From NCBI GenBank assembly GCA_963678705.1, contig OY783203.1, positions 19,512,535 through 19,576,534 of the forward strand: a stretch of DNA of 64,000 nt. The letters run 5' to 3'. A program made the position numbers and the translations under genes. Positions 1 through 9,503 of the stretch are shown here, piece after piece. The notes below the pieces were generated by a model that was not told the DNA's origin, ran no database searches, and saw nothing but the letters and a program-made list of their open reading frames with translations. Position 1 is the first letter of the stretch. The number at the start of each line of letters is the position of its first letter. Source of the DNA: Panorpa germanica (lineage: Eukaryota; Arthropoda; Insecta; Mecoptera; Panorpidae).

Positions 1-210
1 TGATGTTGAAGTGTAATTAATTTGGAAATAAGTGCGCTCGAATATAACCATTGGGAGATAGTAATACTTTAAAGTGAGATGGTACGCTACCACGTGGTTC
101 GCAAAAAACAAATTTTTAGTGACGTACATTGAGTATGTTGAGTATGCCACCACCACATATTTATAACTACCGACGTTAAATAAAATAAAATAATAATAAT
201 AATAAAGTCT

Positions 211-483
211 CATTTTACTCACTGTATTGATATTTAATTTATGTTTTTAATTATTATTTTAATGTAGATTTCAGGTTTTCAAAATTGTCACATGCGTGTT
301 TTAATTTGAGTCGTTAGTAATATAAATTTTGACAGTTCGACAGTTGGACAAAATTGAATGTTGAATTTTTAAAATTGCTGTTTTTAATAACAGATAGTAA
401 TAGAAATTGTTGTCACTCCATTGTTTTTGACAAACTGACCTTGAACTTCTTTTAAAAATAAATCGTACTGAATTTTGACAGGA
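211..483 (+). repeat. MITE copy, truncated (CATTCCCACTCA family)
   Basis: Partial copy of a short inverted-repeat element. It matches 484-949 and 49258-49719, including the shared core around 'aatataaattttgacagttcgac' and 'gacaaactgac'. Its left end (attttactcactgtattg) is a diverged version of the family terminus. The right half is absent, and the next copy begins exactly where this one stops, so the second copy probably landed in or against it. No coding capacity is visible. Confidence 0.7.
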
Positions 484-949
484 CATTCCCACTCATTGTT
501 TTCATAAGTAATTTACGTTTTTATTTAATATTTTAATCTATATTTTAGATTTTCAAAATAGGCATTCCTTGTCACATTCGTGATTTAATTTTAGTTTAGT
601 TAATTTAGTTAGTGCGATTGCATCGTTAGTAATATAAATTTTGACAGTTCGACAAAATTGAATGTGGAATACTTAAAATTGCTATTTTTAATAACAATTA
701 TTAATAGAATTTTTTTTTCTTCTTTATTTTTTACAAACTGACATTAAACTTCTTTTAAAAATAAATCGTGCTGCATTTTGACTGATTGATTTTTTAAATC
801 TGGAAATATTGGAATTTGTAAGGTTCTAAAAAAACAAAGAAAACGCAATTTAAATTATAAATTAAAAATGGTGCAGAGAATGACTACGTATATTCCCATA
901 TGCTATACAATTTAAATTAAAAACAAAATTAAAACAGTGAGTGAGAATG
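484..949 (+). repeat. MITE with CATTCCCACTCA termini
   Basis: Non-autonomous element of 466 bp with inverted ends: CATTCCCACTCATTGTTTT on the left and a related sequence (CATTCTCACTCACTGTTTT) read from the right. A full-length relative with better right-end identity lies at 49258-49719. I could not define a clear target-site duplication, so the superfamily is unassigned. The interior is AT-rich and non-coding. Confidence 0.75.
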
Positions 950-977
950 ATACTTTATGTAGAAGATACGTTTAGAT

Positions 978-1523
978 CTTAGAGCATATATATATATAGA
1001 GAGAGTGAATGCTGGACCTGAAAGTGTGTCCAAAATGTGTGCGAGAGAGAAAGGTATATGTTTCTATTTGTTCCCAATGTGCATGCGTCGAAAGTAACAG
1101 TTGTCAAGTCAGAGTTGTCTAAATATAATACGTCACAGTTGTTAAATATGACATTATATTGATGTAGAATAAAATAGATTTGTAGAAATATAAATAAACT
1201 ATATATAAATATAACTAAAACGTGAGTTCTGTTCACTTCAAATATCAACTGTTATCCCTACAGCAACATCTATGGCGTTCATGAGTATATGTTTTCACTG
1301 AACAGTCACTGTTGTATCGACAGACGAACTTTGTACCAACTAAAGAAATAAAATTTCTTTACATATATTTTATTTATTATATCTGAATAGAATATTAATA
1401 TTTATTACATCTAAACAGCTGCCAATTTCGACGCATGCGCGTAGAGAACCAATAGGAAGATATACCTTTCTCTTTTGCACACGTTTTGGTTCACATTCAC
1501 TCTCCATATATGTATGCTTTAAG
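978..1523. repeat. Foldback element with ~110-bp inverted arms
   Basis: The arm at about 978-1105 is repeated in reverse complement at about 1415-1523. Both arms carry the sequence 'gagagtgaatg', then 'gagagaaaggtatat', then 'gcatgcgtcgaaa'. The arms differ by scattered substitutions and small indels and flank a ~310-bp AT-rich centre. The outer tips read CTTAGAGCATA and CTTAAAGCATA. This is the structure of a foldback MITE or of two head-to-head copies. No open frame of interest is present. Confidence 0.7.
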
Positions 1524-1858
1524 GTTTAGATATGAGTTGAGGTAAGCTTCGGCAGATTGGAGTGTTTCAAGTTATCTAAATGTTGTAGCCAATGTTAGTC
1601 CTTACTCCTTATAACAAAGACAAGTTAAACATAAAATCTAAGATAATATAGCATACCCTAATTATAATTAAACATAAAGTATCAAATTAGGATATATTCG
1701 GTCGTAAAGAAGAAGTTAGGGTTCTAAAATATGCAGCTAATTTATAACTCATGAAAATAATAAAAAAAGAAAAACGGGAATAGAAAGGTAAAGGTAAAAA
1801 CCTGAAGAATTTACAATTACAATATTTGAATACTCGTACTTTAAAATTACAATCTTAC
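1524..1858. other. Presumed intron 3' of the WW exon
   Basis: AT-rich sequence with no recognisable gene. On the minus strand it follows the donor site of the exon at 1859-1975, so it is taken as intron. I found no second exon of the same gene between here and position 1. Confidence 0.4.
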
Positions 1859-1975
1859 TTGATGTAGTAGTGATTCCCCCGGGTATCCATGGCTTGTTCC
1901 CAACCATAAGGTAGCTCCTGGCTCTGCTGCCATGTCTCTGCAGGGGGTAACCATCCAGCTGTCTTCGTCACGTGA
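1859..1975 (-). CDS. Internal exon of a FRMPD4/Preso-like scaffold protein (WW domain)
   Basis: Host exon of 117 bp on the minus strand. It is preceded by a pyrimidine-rich tract ending TTTTACAG and followed by a GTAAGA donor. It starts with the last base of a split codon and ends with AA, the first two bases of another. The 38 complete codons read HVTKTAGW-LPPAETWQQSQ, then ELPYGWEQAMDTRGNHYYI, and the split AA codon would complete as Asn with a C or T. This is the first half of a WW domain (LPYGWE, then YYIN). The upstream GW-x-PP-x2-TW-x2-SQ pattern matches my recollection of the N-terminus of vertebrate FRMPD4 (Preso), a FERM/PDZ synaptic scaffold. GC content is well above the surroundings. 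The flanking exons are not visible in the window. Another WW-domain gene is possible but fits less well. Confidence 0.75.
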
Positions 1976-2814
1976 CTGTAAAACGAAATAAACCCTTGTT
2001 AACGCAAGATAATTTATTTATTTTTACAAAATTACCAGCACTCAAAAAATAATAGCTCTTTAGAATTATTTTTTGTTAGGTAAAACATGATTAAGTTGTT
2101 CAAATGTACAGGTAAATTAATAATAGTATAGAAAACTTCGCTCAAGAAAGGAGGAGATAGTTTTCATGTACTCCTAAGGCCCGTCGCACACTGCAAGCGT
2201 ATTTAAGCGAATTTTGACTATATGTATACACGCTACAACGCTTTACCTATTCGAACCTTGTAAATGCAATCAGTCGTCTCAGACTGGAAGGGAATGTAAT
2301 AGTCTTTTTTATAAGAGTGGTGTATCGATAAAAATTAAAGTAAAAGTTTGCTCTTATGATAAATTATGTTAATGCAAAACAATTCCAATGGCGTACTGTT
2401 GTATCGGTATGTGGTATGCAGAGACGTGCGTTTTTCAAATACATATACTCAAAATGCAAATACAAAATAGTAAATACCTATTTTCTATATTTAAAATATT
2501 GTATTAAAGTATTTAAATATCTTTTAAGAGTATAGAATTTTATATTTTATTTGAAAACTTTTACAAACCTATTTCCTATTTGGAAAATACAAAATAATTT
2601 TTTTATTTTTGTTACTTCATAGTGTTAATCAGTAAATATTATTTTTTAAATATAAACTTCAAACCCCACCAATATTAGCACCATCTATGATCTAAAAGTA
2701 TCTGCACAATTGTCTTAATACCTCCTACTACCCCCACATGAGACATCCAATATTTATATATTCATTCATAAGTAGATATTATTTAGACATGAGTGTACTA
2801 TTATTTATATATTA

Positions 2815-2841
2815 ATTGTGTATGCCTTTCGGCTTTACAAT
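2815..2841 (-). other. LINE 3'-terminal stem-loop (copy A)
   Basis: Read on the minus strand: ATTGT, AAA, GCC, GAAA, GGC, ATAC, ACAAT. This gives an outer 5-bp stem and an inner GCC/GGC stem closing a GAAA (GNRA) tetraloop, near the element 3' end. The same structure occurs in copies B, C and D. Confidence 0.6.
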
Positions 2842-3001
2842 CTACAGTATTATATTTCTAATACATTTCATTCCTATATACATTCCAAACTTAAAAACTA
2901 AACTTAAAATAAACTTAAAATCTTCTCGACTTTTACTACTTCCAAAAGTGCTTTCTGCTTCTTCTTCTTTTGACCCTCTCTATTATTCTCCACCAGATTA
3001 T

Positions 3002-5884
3002 TTATTCTCCTGTTTTTCCTTTTCTTCTTACTATTTCCGCCATCCACCTCTTTCCTTCACTGCCTCCCTTTAATAGCTGTCCAATATTCCTTTCGCTTGC
3101 TACTTTTTCCTTACACTCAAACTTAATGTGCTCCAGTGTTTCGTCCTCCGCTCCACACATTCTACACTTTCTTTCCTCACTCTTTTCCCAGTATCTGTTT
3201 CCTTTTTCCTCATTTCCCAATCTAAACCTTGCTGTTCTTCTTATGTGTTTTATGTCCTTTTCTATAAGGTACTGAGGCACATTATTTTCCCATAACCTCT
3301 TATATCTTTTATTGTAGTTACTTTTTTCTATTTTTCCCATTCTCTCCTGCTGTTGTGTCTCCTTATCCCTTCTCCTTAGCTCCTCTGCCACACTTGCGCC
3401 ACCTTCTCTTCTCCTCTCTGCCTCCTCGATCGCCATTCCATTCCTTTCAAAGTATTCTTTTCTCTTTTTTGGACCTCCTTTCCCCCCATTCTTTATGTAA
3501 TTCTCTCTTATTTTCTTTAAGATTTTGCTTTCCGCTCTGTTCAATTTCTCCTCGTATTTTACCGCTCTTTCCCCTGTTTTAATTCTTATCTTGTCCCTCT
3601 TTAGCTCCTCCATCACCATGTATCCTGGCGTGCACCTGTCCAGCCCTAGAACCCATTTCATATATCTTACCTGTATTCTTTCCAACTTTTCTTGTTCCTT
3701 CCACCCCCAAACCTCTGCTCCATACGACATCATACTGGCTATCAGTCTCTCGTATATCCATATTCTCTTTTGTATGTCCCCCCCAAATACCTTTTCCCCT
3801 AGTCCCCATACCCGTCGCATTGCTTGCTCTGCCTTCTTTGCCACCTCCCTTATATGCGCCTCTTCTCCATTATTCTTTTTAAAAGTGTAGCCCAGATATT
3901 TAAATTCTTCAACTTCCTCAATGTCCTCTGTCTTGTATTTCCACCTTTTAAGTCTCCTTTTTCCACCCCCTTTTTTAAATACCATAATTTTTGTCTTTTC
4001 CACGTTTAACTCTAGTCCTTTCCTGTCTATATACCTCCCTAGCCGGTGTGCCATCTCCTGCAGCTCTCCTTCCCTTTTTGCCAACAGGACTATATCGTCA
4101 GCGTATGCTAAAGTCCATATCTTGTATTGCCTTCCTATTAGCACCCCCCCGTCTTGTCCTCTTTCCATTACCCCCTCCAAGTCTGCTGTATATATCGCAA
4201 ATAAAATGGGGCTCAGAGGACAACCTTGCCTCAACCCCTTGTCTGTCCAGAATTCTTCTGATTCTTCACCCCCAACTCTTATTCTCATTCTTGTTTCTTC
4301 GTAAATTTCTTCAATACATTTCATTATGTCCTCATCTATTTTTTTCTTTCTCATGTACTTCCACAATTTCTGTCTGTCGACCATGTCAAACGCCGCTTTA
4401 AGGTCGATGAACATTGCATATATCTGTCCTCCTTTTTCACTTAGCTCTTTTTCAACTAAATGGTTCAGTGCGTATATATTGTCTAAAGTCCCTCGTCCCT
4501 TTCTAAAGCCTGCTTGTGTCTCGGGAAGTATCTCTTTTACTTTTACCTCTTCTTCCAGTCTTTCTCTAACAATCCCTGCATAAATCCTGTACCCTGTGTT
4601 CAGTAGTGTGATACCCCTGTAATTTTTGGCTTCATGTCTATTTCCCTTTTTATATATCGGCGTTATTACCCCTTCTCTCCAGCTGTCCGGCAGGTTTCCT
4701 CCTTTCCATATCTTGTTCATCGCTGTCAGTAATCCTTTCTCTATCCTTTCTTGCCCAGCTTTCCACGCCTCGTTCTTTAGTCCATCTCTACCTGGTGCTT
4801 TCTTTTCCTTGAGTTTTTGAATCTGTGTTTTTATTTCACCTACTTTTATATCGTTTACTTTCTCCTTCTCTTTTATCCCCTTCTTTGTTTTCTCGTTTCT
4901 TTTCTTTCCTCCTAGTACTCCCATAAAGTGTTTCGTCCACTCTTCCATTTTTATTTCCTTGCTTGGCTCTTTCCTTCGCTTTTTCTCCCTATTTATGTAA
5001 TCCCATGCCTGCCTCTCCGTTGTTATATCTCTAATTTCTTTTTCTATTCCTATTTTGAACTCATTCTTTTTATCTTTTATCCTTTCGTTATACTCCCTTT
5101 GCTTCCTCTTGAAGTCTTCTTTACTTGATTCTCCTTTCTTCCATCTCTTTAGTTCCCTTTTTACCTCTTTTTTCCATTCTTTACATTCTTTATCCCACCA
5201 TTTGTTTTCTCCCGTTCTATCAGATATTCTCCACCTTTTACTTTGGGTGGCTTCCTTCATCCTCTCTTCAATTTCCTCCATCTCCTCCGTTTCTCCTTCT
5301 TCCTCGTATCTCCGTTCCAATTCCTCCATAAACTTCTTCCTTCCTTCCTCTGTCCAATCGCTGCCCTCTTTCCATTCGTTTCCTTTTCTTTCACCTCTCC
5401 TCGCTTCCAACTCCACCACTAGCGGTAGGTGATCCGAGTCCACCCTCTCTTCCACTTTCATTCTTTCTACCTTCTGTCCTCCTCCCAGCGTTGTCACCAC
5501 GTAGTCGATTACTGTCTCCCCTCTGCTTCCCACATAGGTATATTCTCCTTCTTCATCTCCTTCTTTGTTCCCATTTAGTACTATCCATCCTTGTTCTTCT
5601 AGCATTTCCATTAGTTCTTTTCCCTCGGCGTTTATTGTTTTGTCTTTCGTTGTTCTTTCCTTTTTTCTATTCCCCAATATTTCGTCCACCTCTCCCAACT
5701 CCCCAATTCTCGCGTTGAAATCCCCTCCAATTAATAGGTTTTCCTGTTTCTCATCCTTAATTATTTCTTTTATTTCTTTCATTGTTTCTTTTATATTGCC
5801 TTTACTGTATATTGTTACAATTTCCCATGTCTCTTCTTCCAGTTTTATCGTCCTCCTTACTGCTGTTTCTCTTCTGTCTGGTTC
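3002..5884 (-). CDS. LINE ORF2 (endonuclease remnant plus reverse transcriptase), 5'-truncated
   Basis: The frame is open from the truncated 5' edge to the stop; the first ATG is at 5782 (926 residues from there). The retained endonuclease C-terminus has GGDFNARIG, an IDYV motif and SDHLPL, but the N-terminal catalytic motifs are lost. The reverse transcriptase shows APGRDGLKNEAW, GITLLNTGYRIYAG, MFIDLKAAFD (about residues 457-466), RQGCPLSP and the catalytic YADD at about 560-563. A CRMC-x9-H-x4-C zinc-like motif lies at about 873-890. The protein is very rich in Lys, Glu and Arg, which makes the sense strand strongly purine-rich. The RT frame is intact, but without an endonuclease or ORF1 this copy cannot move by itself. 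Confidence 0.92.
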   Translation of the reverse strand, partial: EPDRRETAVRRTIKLEEETWEIVTIYSKGNIKETMKEIKEIIKDEKQENLLIGGDFNARIGELGEVDEILGNRKKERTTKDKTINAEGKELMEMLEEQGWIVLNGNKEGDEEGEYTYVGSRGETVIDYVVTTLGGGQKVERMKVEERVDSDHLPLVVELEARRGERKGNEWKEGSDWTEEGRKKFMEELERRYEEEGETEEMEEIEERMKEATQSKRWRISDRTGENKWWDKECKEWKKEVKRELKRWKKGESSKEDFKRKQREYNERIKDKKNEFKIGIEKEIRDITTERQAWDYINREKKRRKEPSKEIKMEEWTKHFMGVLGGKKRNEKTKKGIKEKEKVNDIKVGEIKTQIQKLKEKKAPGRDGLKNEAWKAGQERIEKGLLTAMNKIWKGGNLPDSWREGVITPIYKKGNRHEAKNYRGITLLNTGYRIYAGIVRERLEEEVKVKEILPETQAGFRKGRGTLDNIYALNHLVEKELSEKGGQIYAMFIDLKAAFDMVDRQKLWKYMRKKKIDEDIMKCIEEIYEETRMRIRVGGEESEEFWTDKGLRQGCPLSPILFAIYTADLEGVMERGQDGGVLIGRQYKIWTLAYADDIVLLAKREGELQEMAHRLGRYIDRKGLELNVEKTKIMVFKKGGGKRRLKRWKYKTEDIEEVEEFKYLGYTFKKNNGEEAHIREVAKKAEQAMRRVWGLGEKVFGGDIQKRIWIYERLIASMMSYGAEVWGWKEQEKLERIQVRYMKWVLGLDRCTPGYMVMEELKRDKIRIKTGERAVKYEEKLNRAESKILKKIRENYIKNGGKGGPKKRKEYFERNGMAIEEAERRREGGASVAEELRRRDKETQQQERMGKIEKSNYNKRYKRLWENNVPQYLIEKDIKHIRRTARFRLGNEEKGNRYWEKSEERKCRMCGAEDETLEHIKFECKEKVASERNIGQLLKGGSEGKRWMAEIVRRKGKTGE

Positions 5885-6381
5885 TGAGTGTACTAAATGT
5901 GTTGTACTTTTAACGTACAGACTAGTGCGACATAACCATGCGACACTAATAAAACCCTTACTTCTGCTATTTTAAAAAATTCTAGGTAGTATTTTTATGA
6001 AACAAAAATGTTTCAAAACGAAGTCGGTCTTTATCAAAGAGAATTCTCAGAATTATTAAAAAAAATAACATTTATATTAGTAACATAAAGAGTATTCTAT
6101 TTTCTCAAAAGTATTTTTAAAATATGTATTTTGTATTTTGTATTTAAATACTAACATGAAATTTATATTTTATTTTGTATTTGAAATAGGAAAATAACGA
6201 GGTATTTGCATTTTGGATTTAAATGCTTTTGAAAAGCATATGTGCACATCTCTGGTAGTATGTGCTATGTATTGTGACACAACACATGCAAAGATCACAG
6301 GAGTCGGTTGCTTTGAGAGTTCCAGCCGACGATTTACGTCCGAATTCGCCGACGCTTGCAGTGTGCAGTGTGCAGTGTGCA

Positions 6382-7056
6382 CGTTCTCGTAGCGTCTCCA
6401 TGGAAAGGCAAACTCTGGTGTTAAATTAATATTTACAAAAATATGTGAAGTTTTTGTGTTCTCAAGTCTAATACTATAAAAGTAACATACAATAAAAGCA
6501 ATCTGGACAGACTTAAAATGACAAAAACTGTATAAATGATACAATTAAGATATAATAGTAAAATGACGTCAGACAGCGTATATTCCAAACCGTATGGAAC
6601 CAAAATATCTTAACTCTTTTCTACAATTAACAAAACGTCAGTTAAATAAACATTTAAATTTATGGTTCATTTACATATTTAAAATTTCCATAAATTAAAT
6701 AATTTAGGTTAGGAATTCCACTTAATGTTGTTGATTATGAATAAATAAAAATAAGTACGGTTGTACCAGAATGTAAATTAATTATTAAAGTATTATGCGG
6801 GAAAAGTTTGGGTGATGTTTCTATATGTCGTAGCCCGGCGTAGACCCGTAGATCCGTAGCACGTAGCTATACAGCGGGTTACGTAGCACAATGAACGTAG
6901 CAGGATGCGATGTGATTATCTTTGAATACGGTGTATCACACTTAAATATACGCCGCTGTACGTTTGGGTTATAGTCTGTTTTAATCGCAAACAAAAAGAC
7001 TCACTGCTGCATTGTAAAACCTATGTATATATATACTTATTGCATATGTATATGTA
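6382..7056. other. AT-rich spacer with a CGTAG-rich patch
   Basis: No gene is recognised. At about 6827-6905 the motif CGTAG recurs at least six times at irregular spacing (gtcgtagccc, gcgtagaccc, ccgtagatcc, ccgtagcac, acgtagc). It is not a regular tandem array and may be part of a degraded transposon terminus. Confidence 0.35.
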
Positions 7057-7059
7057 TTA

Positions 7060-7463
7060 AGCCGGTTCCAGACGATGCGGTGAACGTTTGATTCAAATAT
7101 GTGCCTCCAACGTGTGAGTCAAATATTGGAAGATTGTCATGGCAAGTTTCCTACTACACGGTGGAACGAATGTTTGATCTGAATGATTTTTTTATTTCAT
7201 TAATTTGCGGATATTATTGACACTGACATTATTTAACAAAAACTTTCAAGTAAATAAATAAACTTTTAAGTATAAAACCTTCCTTTGTTGGATGATTTGT
7301 ACAGCAGTGCATGACATGTGGATGAAGAGTATGAAGAGTATGGTGTGGGTAGAAAAATCACTTCTTCCAACGTGAACGTAGGACAAATAACACTTATATC
7401 CAGCATCGACCACACGATGCGTCCCACGTTGGAAGGTGTTCGTAGCATCGTTTGGTACCGGTA
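7060..7463. repeat. PIF/Harbinger-like MITE with TTA target duplication
   Basis: A 404-bp element flanked by TTA at 7057-7059 and 7464-7466. Its inverted ends are AGCCGGTTCCAGACGATGC (left) and TACCGGTACCAAACGATGC (from the right), with 14 to 15 of 19 positions shared. A 3-bp TTA duplication with short inverted repeats is characteristic of PIF/Harbinger MITEs. A 60-residue open frame on the minus strand inside it has no family resemblance I can name, and I do not call it a gene. Confidence 0.75.
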
Positions 7464-7466
7464 TTA

Positions 7467-7939
7467 GGGATGTTTCAACTCCAACATTCGCAAATGCGAA
7501 TTTCGGATTTTTAAATATAGCGTCTATAGAATCTTGGCATATGGCATCAAAATTTTTATTCCTGAAGCTTAATATTGTTTAACTCCAATTTACTTACTAA
7601 ATACTTTACTTAGTAATATAACATAAATCCTATCATTTCTGTTCTCAGTAAAGATATTATTTCAACTAGTTTAATGTAATTAAAAATTTGGTAATTTACT
7701 TAGCTCCATTGTGTGTTTAAAAAGTTGAAAGTTTAATTTGGTTATTATATAATTGTTATTTTATGTTGCAAGTTCAAGTAGTAATTAAAAAAAAATATTG
7801 TAAACCGAATCAGTTGCATTGTTATTTTATAAATTATTTTCACTTTTCGTTGCCAAATACATTCGCATAATCTATTGCGAATGCGAATATTCGTTACCAA
7901 ATATGTATTTTAAAAATAAAGCATGTAATAAATACCCCA
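7467..7939. other. AT-rich spacer with GCGAATGCGAAT motifs
   Basis: No gene is seen. 'cattcgcaaatgcgaat' near 7482-7500 and 'tgcgaatgcgaatattcg' near 7877-7896 form a loose inverted pair of the kind found in subterminal regions of hAT elements. I could not define ends or a duplication. Confidence 0.3.
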
Positions 7940-8530
7940 ATACATTATTCGTTTTCTCGCCAACGAAGGTGTGAAATCGACTGAAATTTTAAAGAGACTC
8001 CAAGCACAGTTCGGTGATGCAACTCTGAGTAAAACCCGAGTGTTTGATTGGGCCCAGAAGTTTCGGATTGGTCGTGGTATAGTAGGAAATGAAGGTCAAG
8101 ACTTCGCTGTCAGCCGGAAAAGTTTGACTACTGCGTTTTGGGACCCAAAAAGTGTACTACTGATTGACTTCTTACTACTATGAGCTGTTAGATGAGGCAA
8201 AGACTACTTATCGCAACAAACGACGCCGGCAACCTATTTGCGATGCCTCCCACAGTAGCATAAAACAGGTTTAACTCGTGATAATCTCACTAAATTACAC
8301 TGGCAACCTGTTAAACACCCACCTAACGGTCTAGACTTGTCCAAACGCGACTACCATATATTTCTTCCTCTAAAAGAAGAATTGGGGGGAAAAATTTGAA
8401 GACAACGCTGTGGTTCAATAGTACATGCGCAATTGACTACTGGATGCTTCCTATTCCATGGAAAAAATGTATGTGTGATGTGTGATAACAATGTAAAAAA
8501 ATGAGGCACTTCATTTATATTTGCATAAAT
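7940..8530 (+). pseudogene. mariner-family transposase relic (type 1)
   Basis: The plus-strand frame from 7971 begins KSTEILKRLQAQFGDATLSK and continues TRVFDWAQKF. This is the N-terminal helix-turn-helix region of mariner transposases. At about codon 44 it jumps to the catalytic-core segment TTAFWDPKSVLLIDFL, so most of the linker and first catalytic region is deleted. A frame change then leads into ELLDEAKTTYRNKRRRQP, and further stops precede a C-terminal piece near 8385-8460. It is inactive and clearly old. A fragment of the same family is at 45890-46230. The terminal inverted repeats were not identified. Confidence 0.85.
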
Positions 8531-8576
8531 CACCAATAAATCTATGTAAAGAAATTATCACAAAATATCACAACTG

Positions 8577-8905
8577 CATTCTGATCAGGTGAGCTAACGG
8601 TATTTATTAGTTATAGCCAATTTCATTGTAGTGTGTGCCAACAACCACATACAGTTAATATTTGGAGTTGACAGAACTCACTGTGCATAATGTTAGGTTA
8701 TAATAAAATCAGATAAAAAAGGATTGACAATTTAAATAATAAACTTTAAATATCGTTTCTTTAATTTCGGGTAGGATAGTATGATTTAAGTTAAACAGTA
8801 TAATTATTATAATGTGTATGTAAATTACTAAAATAAAAGTCTTTGATTTAACAACACATAATTTTGTTTAAAAACTTACAATTCCTAAAAAGTAATATAT
8901 CTATA
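8577..8905 (+). repeat. Dispersed repeat, direct partner at 48336-48694
   Basis: About 330 bp that align with 48336-48694 in the same orientation. Shared blocks include 'ctgacagaactca', 'gacaatttaaataataaac' and 'gtgtatgtaaattactaaaat'. Divergence is moderate. There is no coding frame, no terminal repeat and no family I recognise. It may be the 3' end of an unidentified retroelement or a MITE interior. Confidence 0.65.
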
Positions 8906-9503
8906 TGAAAGTATTCCGGATTATATTTGAATGATCCGCGTATTATAAATGACCTGAACCATTCATTACGTTTTATACTAACATAACAGTTTAAATGTTC
9001 ATTTAAATTTCAATTTATCTAAAGAATAGCGCCAGCCCCAACGTAAAAGAACATGTACTTTTTATCATTAATCAACCTTCTCAGTTAAGGCAGGAAGACT
9101 TTAAAAATTCGTATTAAAGAAAGTTGTAAGCAAAGCACACAATCCCAAATAAAACGCGTCGGTGTTGCGACGATGTTAGAACAACGCTCTGCGCCCACCA
9201 CCTGATTACTTCTAGGGTCTAGAGTGTTTCAAGAACAGTGCCAGAATTAGTATCATCTCATACAAAACACCTTGATACAATTTATATGGATATACATGGT
9301 GTGTATATGAGATGATATTAAATCAGGCGTATACATACGACATGAGGCTACGTCATAGAATTTTCCTTTTCTAGGCAGTGTTAAGGGATAGTTTAACTGT
9401 TCTGTTTTAACCTTGAATATAAGTTTCAACTTGTGAAATATAAAGAAAAATAAAAATAATTATATTAATAAAGTATATTATTGAATCTATCTAGTATACT
9501 ATC
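8906..9503. other. AT-rich spacer containing a 67-nt hairpin
   Basis: No gene is recognised. It holds the hairpin at 9251-9317, listed separately. Confidence 0.4.
9251..9317. other. Perfectly placed hairpin, ~23-bp arms
   Basis: The left arm (9251-9274, TATCATCTCATACAAAACAC onward) pairs with the right arm (9295-9317), whose reverse complement reads TATCATCTCATATACACACC onward. Only a few positions are mismatched, and the loop is about 20 nt. The size suits a small MITE or a microRNA-like precursor. The sequence alone cannot tell which. Confidence 0.45.

Larger units (their letters stand above)
2801..5884 (-). mobile_element. 5'-truncated LINE, copy A, with 11-bp target duplication
   Basis: The non-LTR retrotransposon lies on the minus strand. 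It is flanked by the 11-bp direct repeat TGAGTGTACTA at 2790-2800 and 5885-5895. Its 3' end has the stem-loop at 2815-2841 and a short AT-rich tail instead of a long poly(A). Its 5' end is cut inside the endonuclease domain, the usual result of incomplete reverse transcription. It is nearly identical to copy B at 55747-59448. It inserted into the hAT-like element. The clade is not settled: it has an apurinic-type endonuclease, a reverse transcriptase, a C-terminal Cys-His motif and no visible RNase H, as in the broad Jockey/I/R1 assemblage. Confidence 0.93.
2419..6254. mobile_element. hAT-like non-autonomous element, split by a LINE
   Basis: Ends read CAGAGACGTGCG (left) and, from the right, CAGAGATGTGCACA, both followed by TTTTCAAA-like sequence. 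They are flanked by GTGGTATG (2411-2418) and GTAGTATG (6255-6262), an 8-bp duplication with one mismatch, as expected for hAT elements. Removing the nested LINE leaves about 740 bp of AT-rich non-coding sequence. A further tip of the same family is at 33191. The paralogous site near 52490-52510 lacks the insertion, which supports these limits. Confidence 0.72.
2178..6381. mobile_element. PIF/Harbinger-like MITE, outer shell of a three-level nest
   Basis: Left part (2178-2418) and right part (6255-~6381) together match the uninterrupted relative at 52179-52625. The left tip reads GGCCCGTCGCACACTGCAAG after a TAA. The right side carries the inverted 'cgcttgcagtgtgca', followed by extra copies of a GTGTGCA unit, so its exact right end is uncertain. 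The relative has a TTA target duplication, typical of PIF/Harbinger. The hAT-like element at 2419-6254 is inserted inside. No transposase gene is present, so it depended on an autonomous partner. Confidence 0.65.

Noticed and set aside
3355-4583. Many open frames rich in Ser, Phe, Leu and Pro on the plus strand of LINE copy A, and on the minus strand of copy B (55709-59463)
   Set aside because: They are antisense shadows of the purine-rich LINE ORF2. The opposite strand lacks purine-containing stop codons for compositional reasons, and the same frames appear in both LINE copies.
6827-6905. Cluster of CGTAG motifs as a regulatory array
   Set aside because: Spacing is irregular, the units differ in their flanks, and there is no adjacent gene. 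More likely a decayed repeat.
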